Source: Antricoccus suffuscus
GTDB lineage: Bacteria; Actinomycetota; Actinomycetes; Mycobacteriales; Antricoccaceae
NCBI RefSeq assembly: GCF_003003235.1
Contig: NZ_PVUE01000018.1
Coordinates: 1 to 64,000 of the forward strand
Reading direction: 5' to 3'
DNA: 64,000 nt
The position numbers were made by a program, and so were the translations under genes. How positions within the stretch are numbered: position 1 is the stretch's first letter; each line of letters begins with the position of its first letter. Positions 1-7,969 of this stretch are shown in pieces. The notes under the pieces were generated by a model. The model did not search any database. It had not been told where the DNA came from and was given only the letters and a program-made list of their open reading frames with translations.

Positions 1-11
1 CGGGCATGAAG

Positions 12-200
12 TTAGAACACGCGCAGCCCGAAGTCTGCTGCCACCGCAATCAGGTCCGCGTCGTCGGTGTCGATAGTGTGACCGCGGCGCTGCGTGAGAC
101 GAGTTCCTCGAATACTGCCCAACACTCGTGATCACTGAGCCGCGGGACGTACCTGAGGCCCGAGTACGTATGCCTCCACCGTTGCCGAGTAGCACTGCTA
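12..200 (-). pseudogene. 3' relic of a RES-domain toxin gene
   Basis: Read on the minus strand, this segment encodes the C-terminal end of a RES-family NAD+-degrading toxin. It contains a stretch matching RYV-RL-HECWAVF, followed in another frame by TQRRGHTID and a terminal DFGLRVF-stop. The same order is seen in the intact RES protein encoded at 22567-23250. One base is missing near 105-110 (after the VF codons), and a second shift appears near 160-170, so the frame is broken. The 5' two thirds of the gene are absent. This is a decayed paralogue and cannot make an active toxin. Confidence 0.7.
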
Positions 201-221
201 GCGGTCTCGACTCCCGCTAAA

Positions 222-415
222 GCACGGGGACCCTGCAACCACGAATGGTTGCGGGGTCCCGCGGCACCTCTACCGGATGCTCGAAGAGTAGACCCCCATC
301 TAACCTTTGACCGAGCCTCGCACGGTATCAATGCGGCTCCCCCCGAAGTCCCCAAATCGATGCGTGCTCGCTTATTTAATACCAATCTGCTGGTCAGCGG
401 TAGTAGAAAACGCAA
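222..415. repeat. Dispersed ~190-bp repeat, copy 1, with 34-nt hairpin
   Basis: This segment is about 90% identical to 7081-7272 in the same orientation. It opens with a hairpin at 227-260 (15-nt arms, CGAA loop). Relative to copy 2 the arms differ at paired positions (an A-T pair here, G-C there; one G-T wobble here, G-C there), so pairing is preserved. Small reading frames are open on both strands through both copies, but nothing identifies a protein. It could be a transcription terminator with flanking sequence, a REP-like element or a structured RNA. Confidence 0.75.
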
Positions 416-517
416 CTTTGTCTGGTCAAGTGACCGAGTCGACATCCGTGTCGAATCTTCGGTGCGCACGTTTTTCCGCGTAGGCTTAGCAAGTCTCGGG
501 TCGCTCCCGGGGCATCT

Positions 518-605
518 GGCCTCGGGGTCGCTTCCGAGGCCGTGCGACCGACTCCCCCGGAGGCGAGTCGCGGAGGCCCCCAAATCCCCCCGAATTGCTC
601 GGGGG
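518..605. other. Cluster of three hairpins
   Basis: Three perfect inverted repeats follow one another without any gene: GGCCTCGG/CCGAGGCC (518-525 with 534-541), CGACTC/GAGTCG (549-554 with 565-570) and CCCCCGA/TCGGGGG (587-593 with 599-605). A terminator-like hairpin follows at 620-664. Function is unknown; a structured RNA leader, a decayed origin or stacked terminators are all possible. Confidence 0.45.
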
Positions 606-619
606 CCTCACCAAACCAC

Positions 620-664
620 AAGCACCCCACTAGTGATTAGCGGGTGGGGCTTCTTGGCGTTTTA
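620..664 (+). terminator. Terminator-like hairpin with T-rich tail
   Basis: CCCCAC (625-630) pairs with GTGGGG (644-649), extended by AAG/CTT across a two-base bulge, and is followed by a T-rich run ending in TTTT. It reads as a rho-independent terminator on the + strand, although no gene on that strand lies upstream in the window. Confidence 0.4.
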
Positions 665-979
665 CAGCCGCCGTTGTGGGTACATGAGACCCGTGGCTAT
701 GACTACGTCACAGGCCCCGCGCCAATACTTTCGTACCGGCGCGGGGCCGTCGGCCGCCCCATCTCGAGTAGTCCGCCGATCCGAACGACCGAGGCAAACG
801 CATCGACCGTAGATCGTCTCTCCACGCTCCAGGCGCGCGCAGACGCGGAAAGAAGGCATAGGTTCCCTAACCTCAACTATGAGTCGCCTCACAACAGCGG
901 TTAGCAATGGCATCGAGCCTAGAGTGAATATAGTTTCCCCTGCTCACCATGGAAAACCGTTCCGAGAGGAGGACGAGTC

Positions 980-1846
980 GTGAGCGCAGCCCCCGCGAGC
1001 GTGACGCGAACCCGGCGGGACGTAGACCTGCACGAGTGGGCGCGGCACCGACCGGCTGGCGGGACCGATTTCGATAATCATGACGCGATACGAGAGCTAA
1101 GCAGACGCCACGCCGCTGCGTCCGCCCGCGACCAGCAGCTGCTCGGCGGGCGCGCCGCTCTCGACCGACTGCTCACCGAGCCAGAGCCAGATCCCGCGCT
1201 ACTGGTTCAACAAGTAACCGCCCTGTCCGTCTTACGCGCGCGGCTCACCCAGCTCGCGGACCGCACCGGCCGGGAACTGCTCAGCCTGCACGCCGGAGAA
1301 CCACCCTCGGCCGAGGCGTTCAACGCCGCCCTGCCGGCAGACCGGGCACTGCTCGCGCGCGGAGTACGACTACGGATCGTCTATCCCGTCGAGTTCGCGC
1401 AACTCTCCCGAGTCCGGACATACACCACTACCATCTGCGCGGACGGCGCGCAGGTACAGTTCACCGACGCAGTCCCCTACCGAATGATCATCTCCGATGG
1501 CGCCCGCGCGGTGGTGCCGATCGTGCGCGACCGGCGCAGTGACGGCGCAATTATCACCACCGAGCCGGCCCTAGTCATCGGGCTGCGTCATCTTGCCTGG
1601 GGACTATTTCGCAGCGGCCGGGAACTGAAGCAGATCGACCCGGCAGCACCCAGCGGCCGCCCCACCCAGATCGAACTCGCAGTAATCCGCGTGATGAGTG
1701 AAGGCCTGACCGACGAGGCCGCATGTAAACGGCTCGCGGTCAGCGAACGCACCTTCCGCCGACACGTCGCGCAGTTATTGGAGCGGCTGGGCGCGACCAG
1801 CCGGTTTCAGGCCGGGATCCGCGCCGTCGAACGCGGTTGGCTGTAG
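980..1846 (+). CDS. LuxR-type HTH transcriptional regulator
   Basis: This 288-residue protein has a C-terminal LuxR/GerE helix-turn-helix (about residues 222-285; ELAVIRVMSEGLTDEAA, then a recognition helix with SERTFRRHV). The ~200-residue N-terminal part resembles the TrmB-like plus sensor architecture seen in many Streptomyces and other actinobacterial LuxR-type regulators. No receiver domain is seen, so it is probably not a two-component response regulator. The GTG start follows a strong GAGAGGAGGA ribosome site at 964-973. Its target is unknown; it stands alone, with convergent genes downstream. Confidence 0.75.
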   Translation: MSAAPASVTRTRRDVDLHEWARHRPAGGTDFDNHDAIRELSRRHAAASARDQQLLGGRAALDRLLTEPEPDPALLVQQVTALSVLRARLTQLADRTGRELLSLHAGEPPSAEAFNAALPADRALLARGVRLRIVYPVEFAQLSRVRTYTTTICADGAQVQFTDAVPYRMIISDGARAVVPIVRDRRSDGAIITTEPALVIGLRHLAWGLFRSGRELKQIDPAAPSGRPTQIELAVIRVMSEGLTDEAACKRLAVSERTFRRHVAQLLERLGATSRFQAGIRAVERGWL

Positions 1847-1917
1847 CCGTATTCGGAGCATCTGATGGGACTTCGCCGCGAGAGCGGCGGGGCTTCAGGG
1901 TCTTTGGGTTGTTCGGT

Positions 1918-2745
1918 TCAGAGGGACGCGAGGACCCGCACAAGGCCATCTTCAGCGAATGTGCCCGTGATCTCCGACGCCACGGCCCGAAGCTCTTTGG
2001 GAGCATGACCCATAGCCACCCCGCGCCCGAACTGCCCTGCCCATTGCAGGAACTCGATGTCATTGAAGCCGTCGCCGACAGCGAGGACGCGGTCGCGGCC
2101 GAAATCGAGCACCGCCCGAACCTTCTCCGCTGCCACCGCCTTGGTGATGCCTTCCGCGGCGATATCAAGCCAGGCCGTCCAGCCGAGCGAGAACGTCACT
2201 CCCTTAAGGTCCATCCGTTCGACGCTCACCCTGAACTCGGAGACATCGTGATCAGGGAGGACCGCGATTACTCGGACCGCCCGACCATCGAGCAAGGTCT
2301 CGAACGGCACGATGACCTGGTCCTCGGCGGCCCCGGTCGTCGCGGGCGGGAATGGATGCGTATACCGGTAGGTGCCGGCCTCGTCCTCTACGGCGATGTG
2401 CGCTTCTGGCAGATGCGCGCGGATCGCCTCCAACACTGCCGCGGTCTGGAAACCCGCCGCGTGGAGTCGGTGATACCCGCTCGTCGCTGCAGTATCCCGC
2501 TGCAGGATCACGGCGCCGTTTGAGCAGACGAGGTACTCCGGCCACACTCCGATTCGGTCGAGCACGGGCAGAGTCGTTGCCGCCGACCGACCCGTAGCGA
2601 TGAGCAGGTGGTGACCCACCCGTTCGATGCGTCGAAGTTGAGTCACCACCGCCGGGCTTGCCTCCTCTGTCTCGCCAATCGTGGTGCCGTCCAGATCGAT
2701 CGCGACAAGCCAGGCACCCTGAGCGACGCTGCCCGGTTCCTTCAT
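1918..2745 (-). CDS. HAD-superfamily (Cof-type, IIB) phosphatase
   Basis: This is a probable phosphatase of sugar phosphates or similar small phosphates. All four HAD motifs are visible: DLDGT (nucleophile Asp), ATGRS, the SNGA cap-proximal motif, and GDGFNDI for metal binding near the C-terminus, giving the Cof/IIB class with a C2 cap. At 275 residues it has the usual family length. I chose the ATG at 2745; the frame stays open to a GTG at 2787, but neither start has a strong ribosome site. It is convergent with the LuxR-type gene. The substrate cannot be predicted. Confidence 0.8.
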   Translation of the reverse strand: MKEPGSVAQGAWLVAIDLDGTTIGETEEASPAVVTQLRRIERVGHHLLIATGRSAATTLPVLDRIGVWPEYLVCSNGAVILQRDTAATSGYHRLHAAGFQTAAVLEAIRAHLPEAHIAVEDEAGTYRYTHPFPPATTGAAEDQVIVPFETLLDGRAVRVIAVLPDHDVSEFRVSVERMDLKGVTFSLGWTAWLDIAAEGITKAVAAEKVRAVLDFGRDRVLAVGDGFNDIEFLQWAGQFGRGVAMGHAPKELRAVASEITGTFAEDGLVRVLASL

Positions 2746-3171
2746 GACATCGCTCGGGCGATCGTCGGGCATGCCCGCACGCGCCACGTCGGGCGGCTCT
2801 GCGAATTCATTGCCGCTGCCGTTGCCTCGGATGGCATAGAGAGACTCCTGATCGTTTGGTGATGGACTGCGAACTCAGATAACGCGAGTTTCTGTAGACG
2901 GCTGGACCCAGTCTCCATTGACCGCGTCGCGGGGTCATCCAGGTCGAGGAGACGGTTCGAGCTTGCGCAATACCTGCGCCATAGCCGTCTCCCCTTCGAC
3001 GTAGCTGGCATGAGGCCACACAGAGTCGGTGTAGCCGACGGCAGAGCGCCTCTGACCATTGCATCTCGCCGATCCGTCGCTACTGTCCTGGTTGACGGGT
3101 AAAGCATGCCCCGAGCGGGGCTGCGCTGTCGTATGCCAGCGCAGGCTCCGACCTTCCTTCGTCGATGTAAG
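2746..3171. other. Intergenic stretch, possible gene relic
   Basis: There is no intact gene here. On the minus strand at about 2935-3060 a short protein-like run (containing VGYTDSVWPHASYVEGE) ends at a stop and may be the tail of a lost gene. I do not recognise the family. Confidence 0.3.
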
Positions 3172-3756
3172 TCAGTCGGTGATGGTCACCACTGCGCTGG
3201 GAGCGTCAAGGAGTGCAACGGTGCGCTCGGCGGCGCGGTCGATCTCCACGCGCGGCTCGGCGGGGATGCCACTCTCGTTGTATGTGCCGGGCCCGTAAAA
3301 CTGCCCGTAGCTGAGCAGGACACCGCCCTCGGCGAGGACGGTGGCCTCGAGCTGCTTCACTGCGCGGGCGTCGGGCCCGTCGGGCAGCTCCCAGGCCACG
3401 GTCTGCGCGAGGATCTTCGGTGAACCGCTCGCGCGGGCCGCATCGATGATGTTCTGATTGCCCTCGGTGCGGATCCGGGCGTTCAGGTCACCGAATTCCG
3501 CGATCCTGTTCACATCGTCGGGCAGATCGGTGAGCTCATTGAGTATGAAGTCTGGCTTGAATTCGACGACGGCGGCGATGAGCGCGTCACGGTCAAAGAC
3601 GTCGACGAGGAGCGGCTGGGCGCCGAGCTCCTTGAGCCGATCTGTCTTGTTCGCCGATCGCGTCATGCCTGCCACTGTGTGGCCTGCGGCGACGAGCAGC
3701 GGGATCAGACGTTGGCCGATGACTCCGGATGCTCCGGCTAGAAAAATTCTGGACAT
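3172..3756 (-). CDS. NAD(P)-dependent epimerase/dehydratase-like protein (short SDR)
   Basis: This is a Rossmann-fold protein of the extended/atypical SDR (NmrA-like) class. The N-terminus has the dinucleotide-binding GASGVIG motif (residues 8-14), followed by an Arg at the end of beta-2 (MTRS) suggesting NADP preference. At 194 residues it is shorter than typical epimerases (~300) but similar to some short NAD(P)-binding family members, so I treat it as intact. It follows the MFS gene with a 39-nt gap on the same strand, so the two are probably cotranscribed, suggesting a detoxification or export pair under the upstream MocR regulator. Confidence 0.75.
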   Translation of the reverse strand: MSRIFLAGASGVIGQRLIPLLVAAGHTVAGMTRSANKTDRLKELGAQPLLVDVFDRDALIAAVVEFKPDFILNELTDLPDDVNRIAEFGDLNARIRTEGNQNIIDAARASGSPKILAQTVAWELPDGPDARAVKQLEATVLAEGGVLLSYGQFYGPGTYNESGIPAEPRVEIDRAAERTVALLDAPSAVVTITD

Positions 3757-3795
3757 CGTGTTCTCCGTTTCTATGTTGGTAGAGCTGATAGCCGC

Positions 3796-5022
3796 TCAGG
3801 CGCGGCGTGTGAGTCGTGCTTGAGCGACGAGGCTCAACAGAGCCAAGAGGATCGTGAGGGCGGTATAACAGACCACGGCGGGGATCTCTCCGAGTGGTTC
3901 GACGAGCTGCCCTTCGCTCACGATGGGGAGACCGAATGCGAGGTAGGACACCACGTAGATCGATGCGACGATCCCGGCGCGTTGATGCGATGTGACCAGG
4001 GGGATGAGCAACTGAAGGGCGGCGGTGAAGGACGCACCGAAACCGATGCCGGCGACGGCCTGTCCGAGGATCATGATCGTCAGGCTCCCCGCGAAGACCC
4101 CGCCGATGATCCCCGCGGCGCCGACGATAGACGCGTAGATGCCGATGAGCATCGCCCGGCGCGAGGGCACTTTGGCGAAGACGAGCCCGATCCCGGCCGC
4201 CATCGCCGGCGCCACGAATCCAGCGAACCCGCCCAGGAATGGGCTGTCGAGATAGAAGATACTGCGCACCATGTTCGGCGCTAGGCCCCCTGAGAGACCG
4301 GCCAGCATCCAGACTGCCGCAACCACTGGGGCCGCTGCGTAGAACTCTTTGCGAGCTGACGACGGGATCGAGACCCGCGGGGTTAATGATCGACGCCATC
4401 CTGGGCTGCAGGTCACCGTTTCAGGCGAAGCGATCACGGTAACGCCCCCGAGGATCGTCAGCACGATCAGCACGACGAACACGATGGTGTTCGCTGCCGG
4501 GGTCAGCTGTATCGCAAGCCCCGCCAGGAGTGACCCCAAAGCGAGTCCTCCCGTGAGACCGATGCTGCCAAGCACGGTGCCAATTCTCTTCCTGCCCGCG
4601 GGGGCGAACTCGACCAGCGTCGCCGTGAACGCGGAAGTGGCGGCGCCGCCGGCAATTCCCTGGACGATTCGCCCAGCGATGACCCAGGTGACGTCCGTAC
4701 CCACCAGGAACAGGACACTCGAGGCGAGTTGCACGATCAGGGCACCGATCAGCACAGGGCGCCGCCCGATGTAATCCGAGAGGGATCCGAGGATAAGTGC
4801 AGCGGCAAGAAACCCGATCGCGTAAACCGCGAATGCCACGTTGATCATCTCGGGTGGGAAGCCCCACTGCTGCTTGTACGCCACAAGAAGAGGCGTCAGC
4901 GCACCAGCAGCAAGATACATGCTGGCGAACGCGACGGCGGCGCCCGTCATCGCAAGGCCGCCAGGCAAAGCGCGAGGCCTCGGTACGACGCCAGATGGGG
5001 CCGCGGTTTGAGTAGAAAGCAC
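3796..5022 (-). CDS. MFS transporter (drug exporter-like)
   Basis: This is a 12-TM major facilitator protein, about 408 residues. The conserved loop-2/3 motif GSLSDYIGRRPVL lies near the N-terminal third and the RIVQGIAGG motif of drug exporters follows. I chose the GTG at 5022 because AAGGAG sits 7 nt upstream; the frame stays open to 5250 but that extension is not membrane-like. Substrate and direction are unknown; the closest architecture is efflux (Bcr/EmrB-like). It precedes the SDR gene and lies downstream of the MocR gene on the same strand. Confidence 0.85.
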   Translation of the reverse strand: MLSTQTAAPSGVVPRPRALPGGLAMTGAAVAFASMYLAAGALTPLLVAYKQQWGFPPEMINVAFAVYAIGFLAAALILGSLSDYIGRRPVLIGALIVQLASSVLFLVGTDVTWVIAGRIVQGIAGGAATSAFTATLVEFAPAGRKRIGTVLGSIGLTGGLALGSLLAGLAIQLTPAANTIVFVVLIVLTILGGVTVIASPETVTCSPGWRRSLTPRVSIPSSARKEFYAAAPVVAAVWMLAGLSGGLAPNMVRSIFYLDSPFLGGFAGFVAPAMAAGIGLVFAKVPSRRAMLIGIYASIVGAAGIIGGVFAGSLTIMILGQAVAGIGFGASFTAALQLLIPLVTSHQRAGIVASIYVVSYLAFGLPIVSEGQLVEPLGEIPAVVCYTALTILLALLSLVAQARLTRRA

Positions 5023-5132
5023 GAAAGCTCCTTGTAAGGAGAGGAATGCGGCCGATGTGGATTTCCGACCGCTGTAATTCCACGCTAGTGAGAAACGGTC
5101 TACATGTTTAGTCCACTTTTGGGTCAATTGGG

Positions 5133-5197
5133 CAGACCAATTTGCCTGACGCGGATCAGAACGACAAAATCGCGGCACCCGCCTCAGACCATTGGTC
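5133..5197. promoter_or_regulatory. Candidate MocR operator: two CAGACCA direct repeats
   Basis: In the 427-bp gap between the MocR gene and the MFS gene, CAGACCA occurs at 5133-5139 and 5185-5191. These are 52 bp apart, about five helical turns, and the second copy extends into the perfect palindrome GACCATTGGTC (5187-5197). MocR-type regulators often bind spaced direct repeats, so this is a plausible operator for the MFS/SDR pair. The remainder of 5023-5449 shows no gene. Confidence 0.35.
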
Positions 5198-5449
5198 GGG
5201 AACCATGGCGGATGCAACCGCGAACCCAAGGTCGAGTGCGTTCGGTTCACCGTCGTCTAGGTCCCCGCGTGCTCTGCGGTAGCACGCTCGAGTGCCTCCG
5301 CCCGACCAGGGACGGCGCCCTTCCGGTGCTGTCCTCTGCCTGCGCTACGTTTCCAGGCAACAGGTGAGAAGTCGACGGCCGCATACCGCTCGAGGTGTCC
5401 TTTTGCAGATCGCTTTTTGTCCGTCTGGCAAGAGAGCTGATCCGCTGGA

Positions 5450-6877
5450 CTACGGCAGAATGCTGCGGAGCGTCCTCAACGCTCCGGGCCAGGCGCTGTC
5501 GGATACAGCCGAGAAGTTGACGACCAACGCATCGCTCCACGGCTGATGTACATCGACCGACGGGTGACGGAACTCCCCGAGGCCACCGACGATCAACCCT
5601 TGTCGTGCGGCCGCTTGGAGGACCCGTGCCTCCGTACCCTTGGGAAGGGTCAGGACGGCCTGCAACCCTGCCGCCATGCCTGCGACCCGAACATTGGAGG
5701 CGCTCTCTTCGATGGCCTCGATGAGTTCATCGCGGCGGCGACGATAGTTTTGCCGTCTGCCCCGAACATGTCGGTCGAAGGCGCCGGACTTCATAAACTC
5801 GGTAAAGATCAGCTGGTCCAGCACGCTCACCGTATCGACCCGCCCTTTGGCCTCCGTGACCGCACTGAGGAGGTACTCAGGTACGACCATCCACGCTAGT
5901 CTCAGCGCCGGCGCGATGGATTTGCTAGCGGTTCCGAAGTAGACGACGTGATCGGGATCCAGGCCCTGCAGCGCACCGACGGGTTTGCGGTCATAGCGGA
6001 ACTCCCCGTCGTAGTCATCTTCGAGGATCATTCCGCCGCTGCGGCGCGCCCAGTCCAGAACCGCGCTCCGGCGGTCGGTGGACAATGCGAAACCCGTCGG
6101 GAACTGATGCGCCGGCGTCAGCAGTACCGCATTCACTCCCGCCAGGTAGGTGAGGTCCTGTACCCGTGCACCGTTCTCATCGACTCGCAGTGGCGGGATG
6201 TTCATTTCTTCGTCTCTGAGCACCGCTCGATAGATGTCGAGGCCGTAGCCTTCGACGGCCACGGTGTCAATCGCATGCGCCTTGAGCGCCCGCGCGATCA
6301 CGGACAGACCGTGGTGGAAGCCTGAGGTGATGACGATCTGTCCGGGGTCGGCATACACTCCGCGAACTCGGGACAGATAGTCGGAGAGAGTCTTGCGTAG
6401 CTCCCACCATCCGAGAGGATCGCCGTATCCGAAGGCAGTGTGCGGCGCCGCTGCGAATGCGCGTCGGGCTGCCGCTAGCCATGGTGCGCGGGGGAACTCC
6501 GCATAGTCCGCCACTCCCGGGCCGAGCCCGTGTGCGGATGGGCGTCGTGACCCGGTCCGACCATTCTGCGCGGGGTTACGAAGCGGTTTCGCTCGTTCCG
6601 CCACGCGTGTTCCTGATCCGTGCCGCGCGGTCAGCCAACCTTCTTCGATCAACGCGGTGTAGCACTCCGTGACCGTGCTCCGCGCGATGCCAAGGTCATC
6701 GGCCAATGCTCTGGAAGCTGGCAGCCTGGTACCCGGTACGAGCCTCCCTGAGCGAACCGCCGCGCGTAGGGCATCGGTCAGCCCTTCGCGCAATCGGGGG
6801 CCGTGAAGCTCGAGATGAAGGTCGACGCCGACCCTGGGAAGGACTTCGGTCCGCACAGTGGTCTGCGGTTTCGTCAT
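5450..6877 (-). CDS. MocR/PdxR-type regulator (GntR HTH fused to aminotransferase)
   Basis: This regulator (about 475 residues) joins an N-terminal GntR winged helix (PASRALADDLGIARSTV, about residues 52-68) to a fold-type-I aminotransferase-like domain. The latter carries the EDDYDGEF motif and the PLP lysine in GTASKS. Family members sense PLP or an amino compound and control adjacent transport or metabolic genes. The ATG at 6877 was chosen over an upstream in-frame GTG at 6898, which has its GAGGA directly abutting. The downstream MFS and SDR genes on the same strand are the likely targets. Confidence 0.85.
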   Translation of the reverse strand: MTKPQTTVRTEVLPRVGVDLHLELHGPRLREGLTDALRAAVRSGRLVPGTRLPASRALADDLGIARSTVTECYTALIEEGWLTARHGSGTRVAERAKPLRNPAQNGRTGSRRPSAHGLGPGVADYAEFPRAPWLAAARRAFAAAPHTAFGYGDPLGWWELRKTLSDYLSRVRGVYADPGQIVITSGFHHGLSVIARALKAHAIDTVAVEGYGLDIYRAVLRDEEMNIPPLRVDENGARVQDLTYLAGVNAVLLTPAHQFPTGFALSTDRRSAVLDWARRSGGMILEDDYDGEFRYDRKPVGALQGLDPDHVVYFGTASKSIAPALRLAWMVVPEYLLSAVTEAKGRVDTVSVLDQLIFTEFMKSGAFDRHVRGRRQNYRRRRDELIEAIEESASNVRVAGMAAGLQAVLTLPKGTEARVLQAAARQGLIVGGLGEFRHPSVDVHQPWSDALVVNFSAVSDSAWPGALRTLRSILP

Positions 6878-7080
6878 GTTTTTGGACCCTACTCGCACTC
6901 CTCATAGTTCATCGCGCTCAACACAGGACAATCCAAAACCACCCTGGAGTCCCGGACCTTTCGCTCAGGACGCGTTGAGCGTTTCGCCGCGCTGTCATTG
7001 GCTTCCGATGCGCTGCGGGTCTTGATTCGCCGTCGATGCCCCAGCGGCGAAGGGTTTGCGCGCAGCAGGCTGCGCCACAT

Positions 7081-7272
7081 GCACTGGGGCCCCGCAACCA
7101 CGAATGGTTGCGGGGCCCCGCGGCACCTCTACCGGATGCTCGAAGAGTAGATCCCCATCTAATCTTTGGCCGAGCCTCGCACGGTATCGATGCGGCTCCC
7201 CCCCGGAGTCCCAAATCGATGCGTGCTCGCTTATCTAATACCAATCTGCTGGCCAGGGGTAGTAGAACGCAA
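7081..7272. repeat. Dispersed ~190-bp repeat, copy 2, with perfect hairpin
   Basis: This is a direct repeat of 222-415. Its hairpin at 7086-7119 has perfect 15-bp arms (GGGGCCCCGCAACCA and its complement) around a CGAA loop. The two copies bracket 6.7 kb of genes. On the minus strand it lies upstream of no gene, so a terminator or REP-like role is more likely than a promoter. Confidence 0.75.
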
Positions 7273-7358
7273 TAACTGATTGGCTGCCCGGCAACTAACC
7301 ACAAACCACACACCACATGCACCATCCGCTACATCGTGTGCCGTTCCGCCGCCCATCC

Positions 7359-7490
7359 ATGAGCACCGAGAAGATCAACGCCAGCTACCAGACCGGCGTT
7401 CTAACCCTCACGATCCCGGTCGCCGAAAAGGCCAAGCCCCGCAAAATCGAGATCAGCAGCAACAGCGACCGGGAGGCCATCAACGCCTAG
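7359..7490 (+). pseudogene. 3' fragment of an Hsp20 (alpha-crystallin) gene
   Basis: The 43-residue frame contains GVLTLTIPVAEKAKPRKIEI, the signature end of the alpha-crystallin domain of small heat-shock proteins, followed by a short tail and stop. Hsp20 proteins are ~140-150 residues; the N-terminal two thirds are missing and no frame upstream supplies them. The break lies close to the end of repeat copy 2, suggesting the gene was cut by the rearrangement that placed the repeat here. Confidence 0.8.
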
Positions 7491-7536
7491 CCGCGCCAGC
7501 ACCTGGCGACCAGCAGATCGACGGGCAGGTGAGGAT

Positions 7537-7873
7537 CATGCAGACCACCACCGACCACCGCTACTGGTGCAGGGACGACGCGGACGCGCAGCAGACCCTG
7601 GTGCTGCTGCGCGAGGATCGGCAGTGGCTACGCGAGCAGTTCGACTCGATCATCGCCGCCGAATGGCCAGCGCAGCCCCCGGACCCGCCATCGACCCGCG
7701 TCGCGGTCGCGCCTACTCCCGGCGCCGACCGGGTCCGTGCCACTACCGCCACCGCTCGCGCGGGACTGCCGCGGGCCCACGCGCCCGGGACCGATGGCTG
7801 GGCCCGGCCACGCTCACCACCTGGCCGGGCCTACCGCGACGCCCACCAGGCTCGTCACTATTGCTACCGGTGA
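7537..7873 (+). CDS. Small protein of unknown function
   Basis: This frame begins at an ATG 46 bp after the Hsp20 relic and encodes about 111 residues. The N-terminal ~50 residues look like real coding sequence (acidic, with LREDRQWLREQFDSIIAAEW), while the rest is a low-complexity Pro/Arg/Ala tail running into a 24-bp tandem duplication. I do not recognise the family. The tail may result from a frameshift, so the gene may be broken. Confidence 0.4.
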
Positions 7874-7901
7874 GAGAGTCACTATTGCTACCGGTGAGAG
7901 A
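7854..7901. repeat. 24-bp tandem duplication
   Basis: Two perfect adjacent copies (7854-7877 and 7878-7901) of a 24-bp unit beginning GTCACTATTGCTACCGG. Each copy contains an ACCGGTGAGAGA block. The duplication lies 76 bp left of the IS256 insertion. Confidence 0.9.
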
Positions 7902-7969
7902 AAGGAAGGTGATCGGCATCGGCATCACGACTACCACGAGGTGACTGCTCGCTCCGCCCGCACGAATGA

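Noticed and set aside
249-812. Long + strand frame through the repeat and hairpin cluster
   Set aside because: Composition is Arg/Pro-rich, it spans a repeat and a terminator, and the second repeat copy does not continue the same protein.
2742-3107. 121-residue minus-strand frame upstream of the HAD gene
   Set aside because: It overlaps the HAD start in another frame, shows no family features beyond a short relic-like run and has no ribosome site.
5247-5540. 97-residue minus-strand frame between MocR and MFS genes
   Set aside because: Arg/Ser-rich translation typical of non-coding GC-rich DNA; it overlaps the MocR 3' end in another frame and the region looks like a promoter.
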